Shown here piece after piece: positions 1-8,285 of a stretch of 34,528 nt of DNA. Source of the DNA: Verrucomicrobiota bacterium. Lineage in GTDB: Bacteria; Verrucomicrobiota; Verrucomicrobiia; Chthoniobacterales; UBA10450. Below the pieces are notes generated by a model, which saw nothing but the letters and a program-made list of their open reading frames with translations, was not told the origin of the DNA and searched no databases. Position 1 is the first letter of the stretch; each line of letters opens with the position of its first letter. The position numbers and the translations under genes were made by a program. The stretch is from contig QHQO01000030.1 in the NCBI GenBank assembly GCA_003221195.1, forward strand, positions 1 to 34,528, read 5' to 3'.

Positions 1-683
1 AAGAGAGGATAGAGCCGTTGCAAAGAAGTCATCATTCTTTGCAATGCCCGGAGCTTTGGCGGTCGCTTTTTTAAAGAATTGCGCGAGACCTCGCTCAACT
101 GGCGTGTGATCGAGGTGCTTAATTGTTCCACCTGTTTGCAGAGACGCGGGAGATTTTTCATATACCTTTCCCGGCTCTCGATTTTCTTGTCGAGAATCAC
201 CCGATCGAACCGTTCCCTGCCCTCGATCAGCTTCGTGGCGAGATCCAAGTGGGCCTGTGCGATAAAACCGAACCGATTGATGTGCTTCAGCACCATGTCT
301 TCGGCTTCCTCGATCCGTTTGGATATTTCTACTTCCTGTTCCCGGGTTAGAAGGGGGACCTGGCCCATCTGTTTGAGATACATCCGTACCGGGTCGTCCA
401 GGATATCAACCTTGGCTTCGGGCCTCTCTTCCTCTTCTAATTCCTCCTCTGTATCTTTTTTCCCGTCCTTGTAGCGATCGACTTCCGACGCTTCAATAAT
501 GTCGATCTCCAGGCGGCGCAGCCGCGTGAGAATGAGGTCCAATTCATCGGCGTCCGTGATGCCCTCAGGCAACGCCTCGTTTAAGTCGTCAAACGTGAGA
601 TAGCCTTGTTCCTTCGCGAGTTTGATCAGTTCGCGAATGCGGCTCTGTAATTCAATCGCCGAGTATAACCGGGATGCTGCCAT
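1..683 (-). CDS. rpoD: RNA polymerase primary sigma factor RpoD (sigma-70), N-terminal part, cut by the window edge
   Basis: This is the N-terminal 227 residues of the housekeeping sigma factor, which directs RNA polymerase to promoters; the rest lies beyond base 1. After the start comes a region 1.1-like helical segment (residues about 10-65, with LIKLAKEQGYLTFDDLNEAL), an acidic Glu-rich linker (about 75-92) and region 1.2 (DPVRMYLKQMGQVPLLTREQE, about 95-115), the best-conserved part present. The ATG at 683 is preceded by GAGAG. The same frame stays open upstream to the dnaG stop and encodes an Arg/Lys-rich stretch, so an earlier TTG near 897 is possible. It follows dnaG on the same strand, recalling the macromolecular-synthesis operon (dnaG-rpoD). 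Identity is very likely; the exact start is uncertain. Confidence 0.93.
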   Translation of the reverse strand, partial: MAASRLYSAIELQSRIRELIKLAKEQGYLTFDDLNEALPEGITDADELDLILTRLRRLEIDIIEASEVDRYKDGKKDTEEELEEEERPEAKVDILDDPVRMYLKQMGQVPLLTREQEVEISKRIEEAEDMVLKHINRFGFIAQAHLDLATKLIEGRERFDRVILDKKIESRERYMKNLPRLCKQVEQLSTSITRQLSEVSRNSLKKRPPKLRALQRMMTSLQRLYPL

Positions 684-957
684 TTGCTCTCGCGGCTCCG
701 GTAACGATCCGTTCTGGTGTTGTGGCGAGGTCGGCCTGCGTTTGGCTTTGAGTGCGGCGATTCGTGGTTGTTTCTTAAGCTTTCGGCGAAGCCGAAGAGC
801 GACAGGCCTTTTTGACGGACTCCGGCGCTCGACCTGCTTAAGCCGTTTGGCCGACGACTGCCGGCTGCCTCCCCTGTGTTTCGAATGCCTGGCCAAGATG
901 ATGGGATTACTGATTTGACTAAGACGTTCGACTCGCCGCGCGGCAGTAGATCGACAA

Positions 958-2784
958 CTAATTGTCGCCCGGGCCGGCAGGCCGGGAAAGCTCGTGGAGC
1001 TGTTCCTGCAGGTCAAGGATTTGTTTCTGCAAATTTACGATTTCCCCAGTGCTCAGGTTTGGCAGTTTTATTTGGTTTGCAGCGACATCAAGTTGGCGGC
1101 GCAGGACAGCCTGGCGAATGCCGAGCCACCATTTTTCGACCATCGCCGCAGCATTGGGCGGCACCTTTTGCAGCAGCCACGAAGAGACTAATCGCTCCTC
1201 AGGCGGGGAAAGCGTGACCATGAAGGCGTTGAGTGAGGCTGCGTCATGCGGACGCAGGTCGCTTGTGAGAATGCGAACAAGAATTTCTCCATCCGCTACT
1301 TGGACGAGAATCTCGCGCCAATTTTGTTCGCGAAGAAATTCTCGGGCTTCTTCGTCTCTTAACGCCAGAATACAAAGCATGGCAATGTCGTGTCGCGGTG
1401 GTGAAGCTGTTCCCCCGATGCCATCCGCCTGGGATTGATCGTTTGACCGGAGTAATTCGCTTCTCTGCTTGGGCAGTAGCGCCTGAAAATCTTGAGCGGC
1501 GACACCGAGGCGTGCGCTAACTTTGCTCGCAACTTCCCCACGCATCAGTGGGTCGCGCACACGCGAGACGGTTCCAGCCAGGCTTCTGGCTAACTGCATC
1601 TTGGCCCCGAGGGAAGCCAGATCGACACTGGCAGCCTCACGTTCGATCCAGTAGTCGAAAAAATCACGCGCACGAGCGACGCGGCTTTCAAATGCCTCTT
1701 TTCCTTCGCGCCGAACTAGCGAGTCGGGATCTTCGCCCGCCGGGATTTCTGCCACGCGCACGATCAAGTCATTCTGGAGTAGCGCATCGAGCGAACGCTC
1801 CGCAGCCTTCTGACCGGCTGCGTCAGCATCGAAGCAAAGAACGACTTCATTTACGAAGCGTTTCAAAACCCGCGCCTGATTTTCTGTGAACGCAGTTCCC
1901 TGCGGCGCGACGACGTTCGTGACTCCCGCTTCAAATAAACTTATCAAATCTAGCTGGCCTTCACACACAATGGCGCAGTTCGCCTCGATCAGGGCGCGCT
2001 TGGTTTTGTGCAGACCAAAAAGCACGCTGCCTTTTCGGAAAAGCGGCGTCTCAGGCGAATTCAAATATTTCGCCGCGCCCTCCGCGTCTTTCAAAAGGCG
2101 GCCGCTGAATGCGATCACTTCGGCGACATCGTTACAAATCGGAAACATGATCCTGCCGCGAAAGCGATCGTATGCACTTGAGCTCTCAACCGGCCCGCTC
2201 TCTGTATTATCTCTTGTTTTTGCGAGGCCACTCGTAATGAGGTCGCGAGTAAGGTAGCCTTGCGCGCGTGCCCAGCTGCCAAATGCCTCCCACTCATCGG
2301 GGGCATAACCAAGCTGCCAATTTTTGGCGATTTCCGCCGTAATCCCGCGCTGTTTGAGATATTTTCGCGCTGGTTCTCCGAGATCTCTTTTCAACAAATT
2401 TTCATGAAACCATTCGGCCGCGTCGGCGTGCAATTTCAGCAGTGTCCGGCGCGCCTCATATCGTCGATCTTCATCCGCCGCGCCGCGCTTCTCCACCACC
2501 GTAATTCCGGCGCGCCCCGCGAGCTTCCGCACTGCCGATGGAAAATCGGTATGCTCGTAGTCCATGACGAACCGAAAAACGCTCCCGCCCGCGCCACAAC
2601 CGAAGCAGTGAAAGGTCTGCCGGCTCGGGCTGATCATGAACGAAGGCGTTTTCTCCTGATGAAACGGACAGAGCGCCTTGAAATTTGCTCCGGCGCGTTT
2701 GAGCGGAAAATACGAGCCGATCACTTCGACAATATCGTTCGCGGCAGCGATCTGCTCGATTGTTTCCGAAGGGATCGTTCCCAT
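958..2784 (-). CDS. dnaG: DNA primase DnaG
   Basis: DnaG synthesises the RNA primers for lagging-strand DNA replication and works with the DnaB helicase. At 608 residues it has the family's normal size. The N-terminal CHC2 zinc domain shows C39, H42, C60 and C63. The catalytic core follows, with a TOPRIM fold: E275 in CEGQLD, where many DnaGs have VEGYMD, and D319/D321 in CFDADAAGQKA, plus the downstream acidic EDPDSL (351-356). The C-terminal helicase-interaction domain is weakly conserved, as is usual. The ATG at 2784 is followed directly by the canonical MGTIPSETIEQI-type start. The 3' end carries a GC palindrome (about 969-987) that encodes the last residues before the stop and could modulate read-through into rpoD. 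The gene is divergent from the NfeD-type protease. Confidence 0.97.
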   Translation of the reverse strand: MGTIPSETIEQIAAANDIVEVIGSYFPLKRAGANFKALCPFHQEKTPSFMISPSRQTFHCFGCGAGGSVFRFVMDYEHTDFPSAVRKLAGRAGITVVEKRGAADEDRRYEARRTLLKLHADAAEWFHENLLKRDLGEPARKYLKQRGITAEIAKNWQLGYAPDEWEAFGSWARAQGYLTRDLITSGLAKTRDNTESGPVESSSAYDRFRGRIMFPICNDVAEVIAFSGRLLKDAEGAAKYLNSPETPLFRKGSVLFGLHKTKRALIEANCAIVCEGQLDLISLFEAGVTNVVAPQGTAFTENQARVLKRFVNEVVLCFDADAAGQKAAERSLDALLQNDLIVRVAEIPAGEDPDSLVRREGKEAFESRVARARDFFDYWIEREAASVDLASLGAKMQLARSLAGTVSRVRDPLMRGEVASKVSARLGVAAQDFQALLPKQRSELLRSNDQSQADGIGGTASPPRHDIAMLCILALRDEEAREFLREQNWREILVQVADGEILVRILTSDLRPHDAASLNAFMVTLSPPEERLVSSWLLQKVPPNAAAMVEKWWLGIRQAVLRRQLDVAANQIKLPNLSTGEIVNLQKQILDLQEQLHELSRPAGPGDN

Positions 2785-2854
2785 GCGCGCCTGATTATTT
2801 TTGCCTCGTTTGCCTTTTGAACCGATGCCAAACTTACGCAGTGCGATTGCATTT

Positions 2855-2928
2855 CCAATGGAGTATTGGAGTGCGGAGTAATGAAATGAACCCTCCGTCT
2901 CAATACTCCACTATTCCATCACTCCATC
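2855..2928. repeat. TACTCCAT-type inverted repeat (copy 1), dnaG/NfeD divergent region
   Basis: The left arm contains repeated GGAGT units (about 2860-2880). The right arm contains their complement as repeated ACTCC(AT) units (about 2905-2927), so the stretch can fold into an imperfect hairpin. The same unit occurs at 13151-13233, also in a divergent gap. The repeat overlaps the GGAG and ATG proposed as the start signals of the downstream protease gene. Confidence 0.75.
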
Positions 2929-4349
2929 GCTCTGTGTTGGTACAAAGAATTTCCAAGAGCGCGAGCTTAATCGCTGCGGCGTTGTTTCTGCAGCTGCCTG
3001 CGAATCTTGAAGGAAAGGAGCTGATCAGCGAGGGAGATGTGGTTGTGGTGCCGCTCCGTGGCGAGGTCGCACCTTCGCTTCTGGCATTTCTGCGCCGTGC
3101 AGTGAAAACGGCCGAGAGCAACGAGGCGTCCGCGATCATTTTCGACATGAACACATACGGCGGCCGGCTCGATACAGCGACCGATATCGTCAATGCACTT
3201 AACCAAACCAAAATCCCGAGCTACACGTTCATCAACACAAATGCCGGGTCCGCTGGTTCGCTTATCGCCATTGCCACACAACGCATTTACATGGCGCCGG
3301 TGAGCGCAATTGGCGCCGCCGCACCGATCCTCTCCAGCGGCGAGGATTTACCCGCTACCGCGAAGGAGAAGACGATTTCGTATTGGTCTGCGCTCATCCG
3401 TGGTTCCGCGACGAAGAATGGGCACAATCCGGATGTCGCCGAAGCGTTCATCAACAAGGACAAAGAAGTGAGGATTGGCGACCGCGTCGTTCACCCGAAG
3501 GGAGCAGTGCTCACTCTCAATGCTCAGGAAGCAACTGAACGGATCAATGGCAAACCATTGCTTGCAGAAGGTGTCGCCGATTCGGTTAGCGATCTGATCA
3601 AAAAAGCCGGCCTAAAAGGAAATGAAGTCACGATCGAGCCGACTGGCTTCGAGCAAATCGCGTTTTGGATCACTGCGCTTGCGCCATTGCTCCTGCTAGG
3701 AGGAATTCTCGGCGCGTATCTGGAATTTAAAATTCCTGGTGTGACGTGGCCAGGGGTTATCTCTGCAATTTGTTTCGCGCTATTCTTCCTGGGGCATTAT
3801 CTGGCCGGCCTCGCCGGCTGGGAAGTCGTCGCAATGTTCATTCTCGGAATGATTCTGGTCCTGATCGAGATACTTTTCTTCGCGCACAGCACGATTGTTT
3901 TTGGTGTTGTCGGCGTTTTCCTCATGCTCGCTTCGCTGCTGTGGACAATGATCGATCGCTATCCGGGTCAGAATTTCTTCCCGACCGGCAAAATGCTCGC
4001 GATGCCGCTGCTTAACATGTTTATCGCGATCGTGGGATCGTTCATCATCATCGCCCTGCTCGCCCGCTATTTACCGCGCACGAGCATTTACCGGCGATTC
4101 GCCTTGATGGATTCAAATCCACCCGGCCCATCGCTCGCCGGCGTTCCGCGACAGTTCACAACTGCGCTCGCACTGACTCCAGGAATGCAAGGTACCTCGG
4201 TTACGGTTTTACGGCCGAGCGGCAAAGCGAGTTTCGCCGATCACGTGGTCGACGTTGTCACCGAAGGTGAATTCATCGGCCCCCAAACACCCGTCACCGT
4301 CATCCAGACCGACGGAATGCGTGTCGTAGTAAAAAGCGCTCAAATCTGA
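2886..4349 (+). CDS. NfeD-family membrane protease (ClpP-class domain plus C-terminal OB-fold)
   Basis: This is a long-form NfeD protein, a membrane-bound serine protease of the ClpP/SppA class that usually acts with SPFH/stomatin proteins in membrane quality control. An N-terminal hydrophobic signal segment is followed by the protease domain. That domain has an oxyanion-type TYGGRLDTA motif, a nucleophile candidate in NAGSAGSLIAIA, and downstream lysines in TAKEKT that could complete a Ser-Lys dyad. Four or so membrane segments come next, then a soluble NfeD OB-fold beginning at LTPGMQGTS and running to the C-terminus. The ATG at 2886 has GGAG seven bases upstream, but both lie inside a dispersed repeat; GTG 2934, just before the signal peptide, is a good alternative. 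No stomatin gene is adjacent. It converges with thiS. Confidence 0.88.
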   Translation: MNPPSQYSTIPSLHRSVLVQRISKSASLIAAALFLQLPANLEGKELISEGDVVVVPLRGEVAPSLLAFLRRAVKTAESNEASAIIFDMNTYGGRLDTATDIVNALNQTKIPSYTFINTNAGSAGSLIAIATQRIYMAPVSAIGAAAPILSSGEDLPATAKEKTISYWSALIRGSATKNGHNPDVAEAFINKDKEVRIGDRVVHPKGAVLTLNAQEATERINGKPLLAEGVADSVSDLIKKAGLKGNEVTIEPTGFEQIAFWITALAPLLLLGGILGAYLEFKIPGVTWPGVISAICFALFFLGHYLAGLAGWEVVAMFILGMILVLIEILFFAHSTIVFGVVGVFLMLASLLWTMIDRYPGQNFFPTGKMLAMPLLNMFIAIVGSFIIIALLARYLPRTSIYRRFALMDSNPPGPSLAGVPRQFTTALALTPGMQGTSVTVLRPSGKASFADHVVDVVTEGEFIGPQTPVTVIQTDGMRVVVKSAQI

Positions 4350-4368
4350 GGAGAAGAATCGCCAGCCT

Positions 4369-4569
4369 CTAGCCGCCGGCGACGACGCGGATCAATTCAA
4401 CACGGTCGCCTTCGGCTAATGATCGCTCCGTCCACTCATGTCGATGAACGGCGAGGCCGTTGTGCTCGACTAAAATCGATTGCGGAGACAATTGATAGCG
4501 ATCGACTAACTCCGCGATCGTTTTTGCCTCGCGCACATCAACACGTTCGCCATTGAGTGAAATCGTCAC
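4369..4569 (-). CDS. thiS: Sulfur carrier protein ThiS
   Basis: ThiS is the ubiquitin-like sulfur carrier of thiamine thiazole synthesis: its C-terminal Gly-Gly is adenylated by ThiF, then thiocarboxylated to donate sulfur. The 66-residue product ends in VVAGG, the required Gly-Gly tail, and has the small beta-grasp pattern (MTISLNGERV at the start, ILVEHNGLAV in the middle). The start chosen is GTG at 4569, which overlaps the thiH stop as GTGA. This gives exactly the family length and implies translational coupling. A longer ATG reading from 4602 would duplicate thiH coding sequence and is less likely. ThiG, the usual thiazole synthase partner, is not adjacent. Confidence 0.92.
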   Translation of the reverse strand: MTISLNGERVDVREAKTIAELVDRYQLSPQSILVEHNGLAVHRHEWTERSLAEGDRVELIRVVAGG

Positions 4570-5690
4570 GCTCCGCAAAGGGCCTGGTCCCAATCTTTCC
4601 AAACCGGATCGAGGCCGCGACGCCTAAGGATTGCGGCGATTTCCGCTGGGGCCCGTTCGTCGCTGATCTCAAATTGGCCGGTGGCGAGTTGATCTTCGCC
4701 GTCCTGGAATTCCGGCGCGACGATGCGGCCGCGTAAGGTGCGATGCAAATGCGCGCGCCCGCGTCGGGTGTAACCGCCCGGCTCCGTGTGACTGCCGGCA
4801 CTCATCATCGTTACCCCGATTAACGCCAGTGAATCCCGCAGGGGCGCGCGCTCGCGAGTGCTCAACACGATGCCGAGCTGCGGGAAAGTGATGCGTAGCG
4901 CGCAAACTAATTGCGCCAATTCGCGGTCAGTCATGGAAAAAAGCGGACGAAATTCGCCGGCTGCGGGACGCAAACGCGGCAGGCTCACAGTAATTTGTGC
5001 CTGCCAGCAGTGTTTGAACAGATGTTCCAAGTGCGCTGCCAGCGCGACTGCTTCGTCCTGCCAGCGCGACAAACCAATCAACGCGCCGATGCCGAGTCTG
5101 CGAAAACCGGCCGTATAAGCGCGCTCGGCGCATTCGAGCCGGAAATTAAAATCGCGTTTCGGTCCGGCGGTATGCATTTCCGCATAAATCCCGCGATTGT
5201 AGGTTTCCTGATAAACGACAAGCCCTTCGGCGCCCGCTTCCACGATCGGCACGTAATCCTCCGTTTCCATCGGGCCCACTTCGATCGAGATCGAAGAAAA
5301 ATCAGGAGCGAGCGCCCGAACGCATTCGGCGAGATAGTCGCGGCCAGCAAATTTTGGGTGCTCGCCCGCGACAAGAAGAATCTGACGAAATCCCTGACGC
5401 GCGAGATGCTGCGCTTCGGCGATGACTTCATCGACATTAAGTGTGACGCGAAGGATCGGATTATCGCGCGAGAAACCGCAATACCGGCAGTTGTTAATGC
5501 ATTCGTTGGAAAGATACAGAGGAGCGAACAGACGCATCGTACGTCCAAAATTCTGTAGCGTAAGCGCACGCGAAGTTTGCGCCATCGCTTCGAACTCTCG
5601 ATCCGATTTCGGAGCAATCAGGTGCTCGAATCGCTTGACTAGCTCAGATTTCTTCAGAGCCAGATTGTCCAGGGTTTCGACGAATGGCAT
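4566..5690 (-). CDS. thiH: 2-iminoacetate synthase ThiH (radical SAM tyrosine lyase)
   Basis: ThiH cleaves tyrosine to 2-iminoacetate (dehydroglycine) and p-cresol using S-adenosylmethionine and a [4Fe-4S] cluster, feeding the thiazole ring of thiamine. With the ATG at 5690 the protein has 374 residues, close to the E. coli enzyme. The radical-SAM cysteines are C64, C68 and C71 in CINNCRYCGF. The family-typical VYQETYN stretch, the MSAGSHTEPGGY stretch and the DPVWKDWD C-terminus are all present. An earlier in-frame ATG at 5741 starts within the T-tract side of the terminator at 5745-5774 and has no clear ribosome site, so 5690 is preferred. It is coupled to thiS by a GTGA overlap. Because it follows a terminator it probably has its own promoter. 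Confidence 0.95.
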   Translation of the reverse strand: MPFVETLDNLALKKSELVKRFEHLIAPKSDREFEAMAQTSRALTLQNFGRTMRLFAPLYLSNECINNCRYCGFSRDNPILRVTLNVDEVIAEAQHLARQGFRQILLVAGEHPKFAGRDYLAECVRALAPDFSSISIEVGPMETEDYVPIVEAGAEGLVVYQETYNRGIYAEMHTAGPKRDFNFRLECAERAYTAGFRRLGIGALIGLSRWQDEAVALAAHLEHLFKHCWQAQITVSLPRLRPAAGEFRPLFSMTDRELAQLVCALRITFPQLGIVLSTRERAPLRDSLALIGVTMMSAGSHTEPGGYTRRGRAHLHRTLRGRIVAPEFQDGEDQLATGQFEISDERAPAEIAAILRRRGLDPVWKDWDQALCGA

Positions 5691-5744
5691 CACGATAATT
5701 TCGTGCCCATGCCCGCGTTCGCAAACGCAAATCGCGTACAAACA

Positions 5745-5774
5745 AAAGCGGCGTCCTATTCCGGACGCCGCTTT
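5745..5774 (-). terminator. Rho-independent terminator of the outer-membrane protein gene
   Basis: A perfect 12-bp stem (AAAGCGGCGTCC paired with GGACGCCGCTTT) encloses a 6-base loop. On the minus strand it is followed by TTTTG-TTTG, the U-tract expected of an intrinsic terminator. It lies about 20 bases after the stop of the outer-membrane gene at 5796 and separates it from thiH. Confidence 0.9.
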
Positions 5775-5795
5775 AGCAAATCTGATCGTGGGTCT

Positions 5796-6479
5796 TTAGA
5801 ACGCGAAATTTACGCCGGTCCGGACCATCCCGAAGTTATTCTTCGGTCCATCGACAAAATTCCAGCTGAAATCACTGACCCAGCCAATGTGCGGGGTGAA
5901 GCGAACTTCCATGCCGCCGCCGACCTGCCCGATTGCCCGCGACTCGGAACCGGTTTGTTCAGTGCGGATGATTCCGTCGTTCACGACAACGTTTGTCTTT
6001 TCGCCGCCACCAAAGATTCCGCCGGCTCCGCCAAAAAGGTAAGGCGAGAAGCGCGTGCAGGGAATTGGATATCGCAGCGTCAATGTACCTAACACGGAAC
6101 CCACCGCGCGGCTCTCATGTCCAGTATGGACGTCGAAGACGCCGTTATTAAGATCGATAAAGACATCCTCAAACGCACGCCTGGCATCCACGGCCCAACC
6201 TTCGATACCAACACCGAAGTAGCGATGGAAAAAGTATTTGAGGTCAAGACCACCGCCAAAGGCGTGATCCGATTCGAGGTAGCGATCATCCTGCCACTCG
6301 TTTCCTGTGAAAACGTAAGTACCCCACAGACCGACGTTAAACTCGTTGTCTGCGTACCATTGCGGACACGGTGGCGGTGCCACCTGTTTCATCTCTTTTC
6401 CGGAATAAGTTTCAGTCCCAGCAAACGCTGCCGAAGTGAGTGCAGCAATGCATAACAACCCCAACACTGGTTTCTTCAT
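5796..6479 (-). CDS. Outer-membrane beta-barrel protein (OmpA-like transmembrane barrel)
   Basis: This 227-residue protein has a clear Sec signal peptide (MKKPVLGLLCIAALTSAAFA, cleaved after residue 20). The mature part is rich in alternating hydrophobic, Gly and aromatic residues typical of an eight-strand outer-membrane barrel. It ends in VNFAF, a C-terminal Phe as recognised by the BAM machinery. A Pro/Cys-containing stretch (APPPCPQWYADNEFN) precedes the first strand, and a Gly-rich loop (FGGAGGIFGGGEK) lies near the middle. An excellent AAAGGAG ribosome site stands seven bases before the ATG, and an intrinsic terminator follows, so it is probably a monocistronic, strongly expressed gene. 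The barrel assignment comes from pattern, not from a named family; substrate or function is unknown. Confidence 0.8.
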   Translation of the reverse strand: MKKPVLGLLCIAALTSAAFAGTETYSGKEMKQVAPPPCPQWYADNEFNVGLWGTYVFTGNEWQDDRYLESDHAFGGGLDLKYFFHRYFGVGIEGWAVDARRAFEDVFIDLNNGVFDVHTGHESRAVGSVLGTLTLRYPIPCTRFSPYLFGGAGGIFGGGEKTNVVVNDGIIRTEQTGSESRAIGQVGGGMEVRFTPHIGWVSDFSWNFVDGPKNNFGMVRTGVNFAF

Positions 6480-6638
6480 TTATTTCTCCTTTGGTTAAGT
6501 CTCTCCTCAGTTTCTTAGCCCCAAACACTCCTTTGGAGCACACGCTAGCTAATAACGAAACTCGCGATTACTGCGGATGCCCCGACTTTTGAGCCGGCGA
6601 CAAGAAATTGCAAGGATTTTTTGGTGTAAGGCACTGCC

Positions 6639-8213
6639 TTACGTGTGGAGCTCCGCGCCTGTATTTGCGTCGGTAATAACAAACTTTTCGTGATGAAACG
6701 TAGGATCGCCGCGAAAGGTGAGCCGGCTCGCGTAACGGCGTTCCAAATCCACCAGCAATTCTTCATCTTCTTCTTTCAACCGTTTGAGCACGCCTGGATT
6801 CAGAATCACGCGGATGTCATGAATACTGTCCTGATACTTGCGCATGACAGTATTGAGAGTCCGATGCAATTCTACGCTCGTGGTCATGGAGGTTTTTACG
6901 ACACCGCGTCCGCCGCAGTAGGGACAATTCTCGTAAATCGTGTCGCTCAGGCTTTCCTGGGCTCTTTGACGCGTCATTTCCATCAAACCGAGCTGCGAAA
7001 TGGGGAGGACATGTGTCTTGGCCTTGTCACGATTGAGCCGTTCCTTCATCAAGCTGAAGACTGCCTGTTGGTCTTTGCGGCTCTTCATATCGATGAAATC
7101 GGCTATGATCAGTCCACCGATATTGCGTAAACGAAGCTGTCGCGCAATTTCATCTGCGGCCTCCAGGTTGGTTTGCAAGATAGTCTTCTCCACGTCGCGC
7201 CCGCCTTTGTTTCGACCCGTATTCACGTCAATTGCGACCAGTGCTTCGGTCTCGTCGATCACAATATAGCCACCGCATTTCAGCCAAACTTGCCTATGAA
7301 AAGCGTCATCAATTTGCTTTTGCACGCCGTACGTTTCGAACACCGGCATCGCACCATCGTAGTGGTGGACGCGATTCCGGGCGCGTCGGGAAATCTGGCC
7401 GATCATTTCGATCATTCGTTCGGTTGACCCGCGGTCATCGCAAAGGACTTCGTCGATTTCCTCAGTGAGAAAATCGCGGACTGTCCGTCCGACCAAATCC
7501 GGCTCCTCAAAGAGACGGCAGGGAGTTGGTTCCCCGCGAATGAGCTGCTCGACCTGGGCCCACTGATCGAGAAGAAAACGCAGATCCCGCACAAAATATC
7601 TCGCCCGCTGGCCTTCGCCCACGGTGCGAATAATGACTCCAACGCCGTCGGGAATTTCCAATTCACGGACAATCTTGCGCAATCGCTCGCGCTCCTTCTG
7701 GTTTTCAATTTTTCGCGAGATACCGCTACGATCACTAAACGGCATCAATACCAGATAGCGCCCTGCAAAACTAAGATTCGTAGTTACCCTTGGCCCTTTT
7801 GTGCCAATGGGCCCCTTGGTTACCTGAACGATGACATCCGAACCGACAGGATAAATACTCGGGATGTCTTTTACCGTGATTCGTTTTCGCGGCCGCTTGC
7901 TCCCACGGCGATCAATTTCCTCAATGCCGCTGTCGAGCGCGGCCGGAATTGCATCCCAAAAGTGGAGGAACGCATTTTTTTCGAAGCCGATGTCAACAAA
8001 CATCGCCTTCAACCCCATCTCGATATTTTTGACTTTACCCTTATAAACGCTGCCGACGATATTCCGTGAGCTCTTACGTTCGACACTGTACTCCTCGAGC
8101 CGGCCATTCTCGAGCAGGGCAACCCGAGACTCGAGTTTTTCCACGCTGAGTATGAGCTTTTTGCCGGTCTTGCGTGAGGAAAGACCCAAAAGTTTTCTTA
8201 CTTTGTCTATCAT
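6639..8213 (-). CDS. rng: Ribonuclease G / E family endoribonuclease
   Basis: This enzyme cleaves single-stranded RNA in 5S/16S rRNA maturation and mRNA decay. The 524-residue length fits RNase G rather than the much longer RNase E with its scaffold tail. The N-terminal S1-type RNA-binding domain (NIVGSVYKGKVKNIEMGLKAMFVDIG) carries an insertion of basic residues (about 100-113). The catalytic Asp pair is visible as D329 in AIDVNTGRNKGG and the DFID motif at 372-375. The Zn-link CPYCGGRG (C430, C433) supports dimer or tetramer formation. It is the last gene of the mreBCD-mrdA cluster, 72 bases after mrdA; rng beside mre genes is a familiar arrangement. A short hairpin (6626-6642) covers its stop codon but lacks a U-tract. 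Confidence 0.95.
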   Translation of the reverse strand: MIDKVRKLLGLSSRKTGKKLILSVEKLESRVALLENGRLEEYSVERKSSRNIVGSVYKGKVKNIEMGLKAMFVDIGFEKNAFLHFWDAIPAALDSGIEEIDRRGSKRPRKRITVKDIPSIYPVGSDVIVQVTKGPIGTKGPRVTTNLSFAGRYLVLMPFSDRSGISRKIENQKERERLRKIVRELEIPDGVGVIIRTVGEGQRARYFVRDLRFLLDQWAQVEQLIRGEPTPCRLFEEPDLVGRTVRDFLTEEIDEVLCDDRGSTERMIEMIGQISRRARNRVHHYDGAMPVFETYGVQKQIDDAFHRQVWLKCGGYIVIDETEALVAIDVNTGRNKGGRDVEKTILQTNLEAADEIARQLRLRNIGGLIIADFIDMKSRKDQQAVFSLMKERLNRDKAKTHVLPISQLGLMEMTRQRAQESLSDTIYENCPYCGGRGVVKTSMTTSVELHRTLNTVMRKYQDSIHDIRVILNPGVLKRLKEEDEELLVDLERRYASRLTFRGDPTFHHEKFVITDANTGAELHT

Positions 8214-8285
8214 AAAACGAAATAGGTTGTCTGATCAGAAGCAGAACTGACCAAATGCACTGCAGCGAAGGTTCTGATCGGGTGT

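Noticed and set aside
78-474. Plus-strand open frames within 79-474
   Set aside because: They are shadows of the rpoD coding strand, lack a ribosome site and match no family.
4566-4602. Longer ThiS starting at ATG 4602
   Set aside because: The extra residues overlap thiH coding sequence and make ThiS longer than its family; the coupled GTG at 4569 gives the expected 66 residues.
6626-6642. Hairpin at the rng stop as an intrinsic terminator
   Set aside because: The stem is only 7 bp and is followed on the minus strand by an A-run, not a U-tract.
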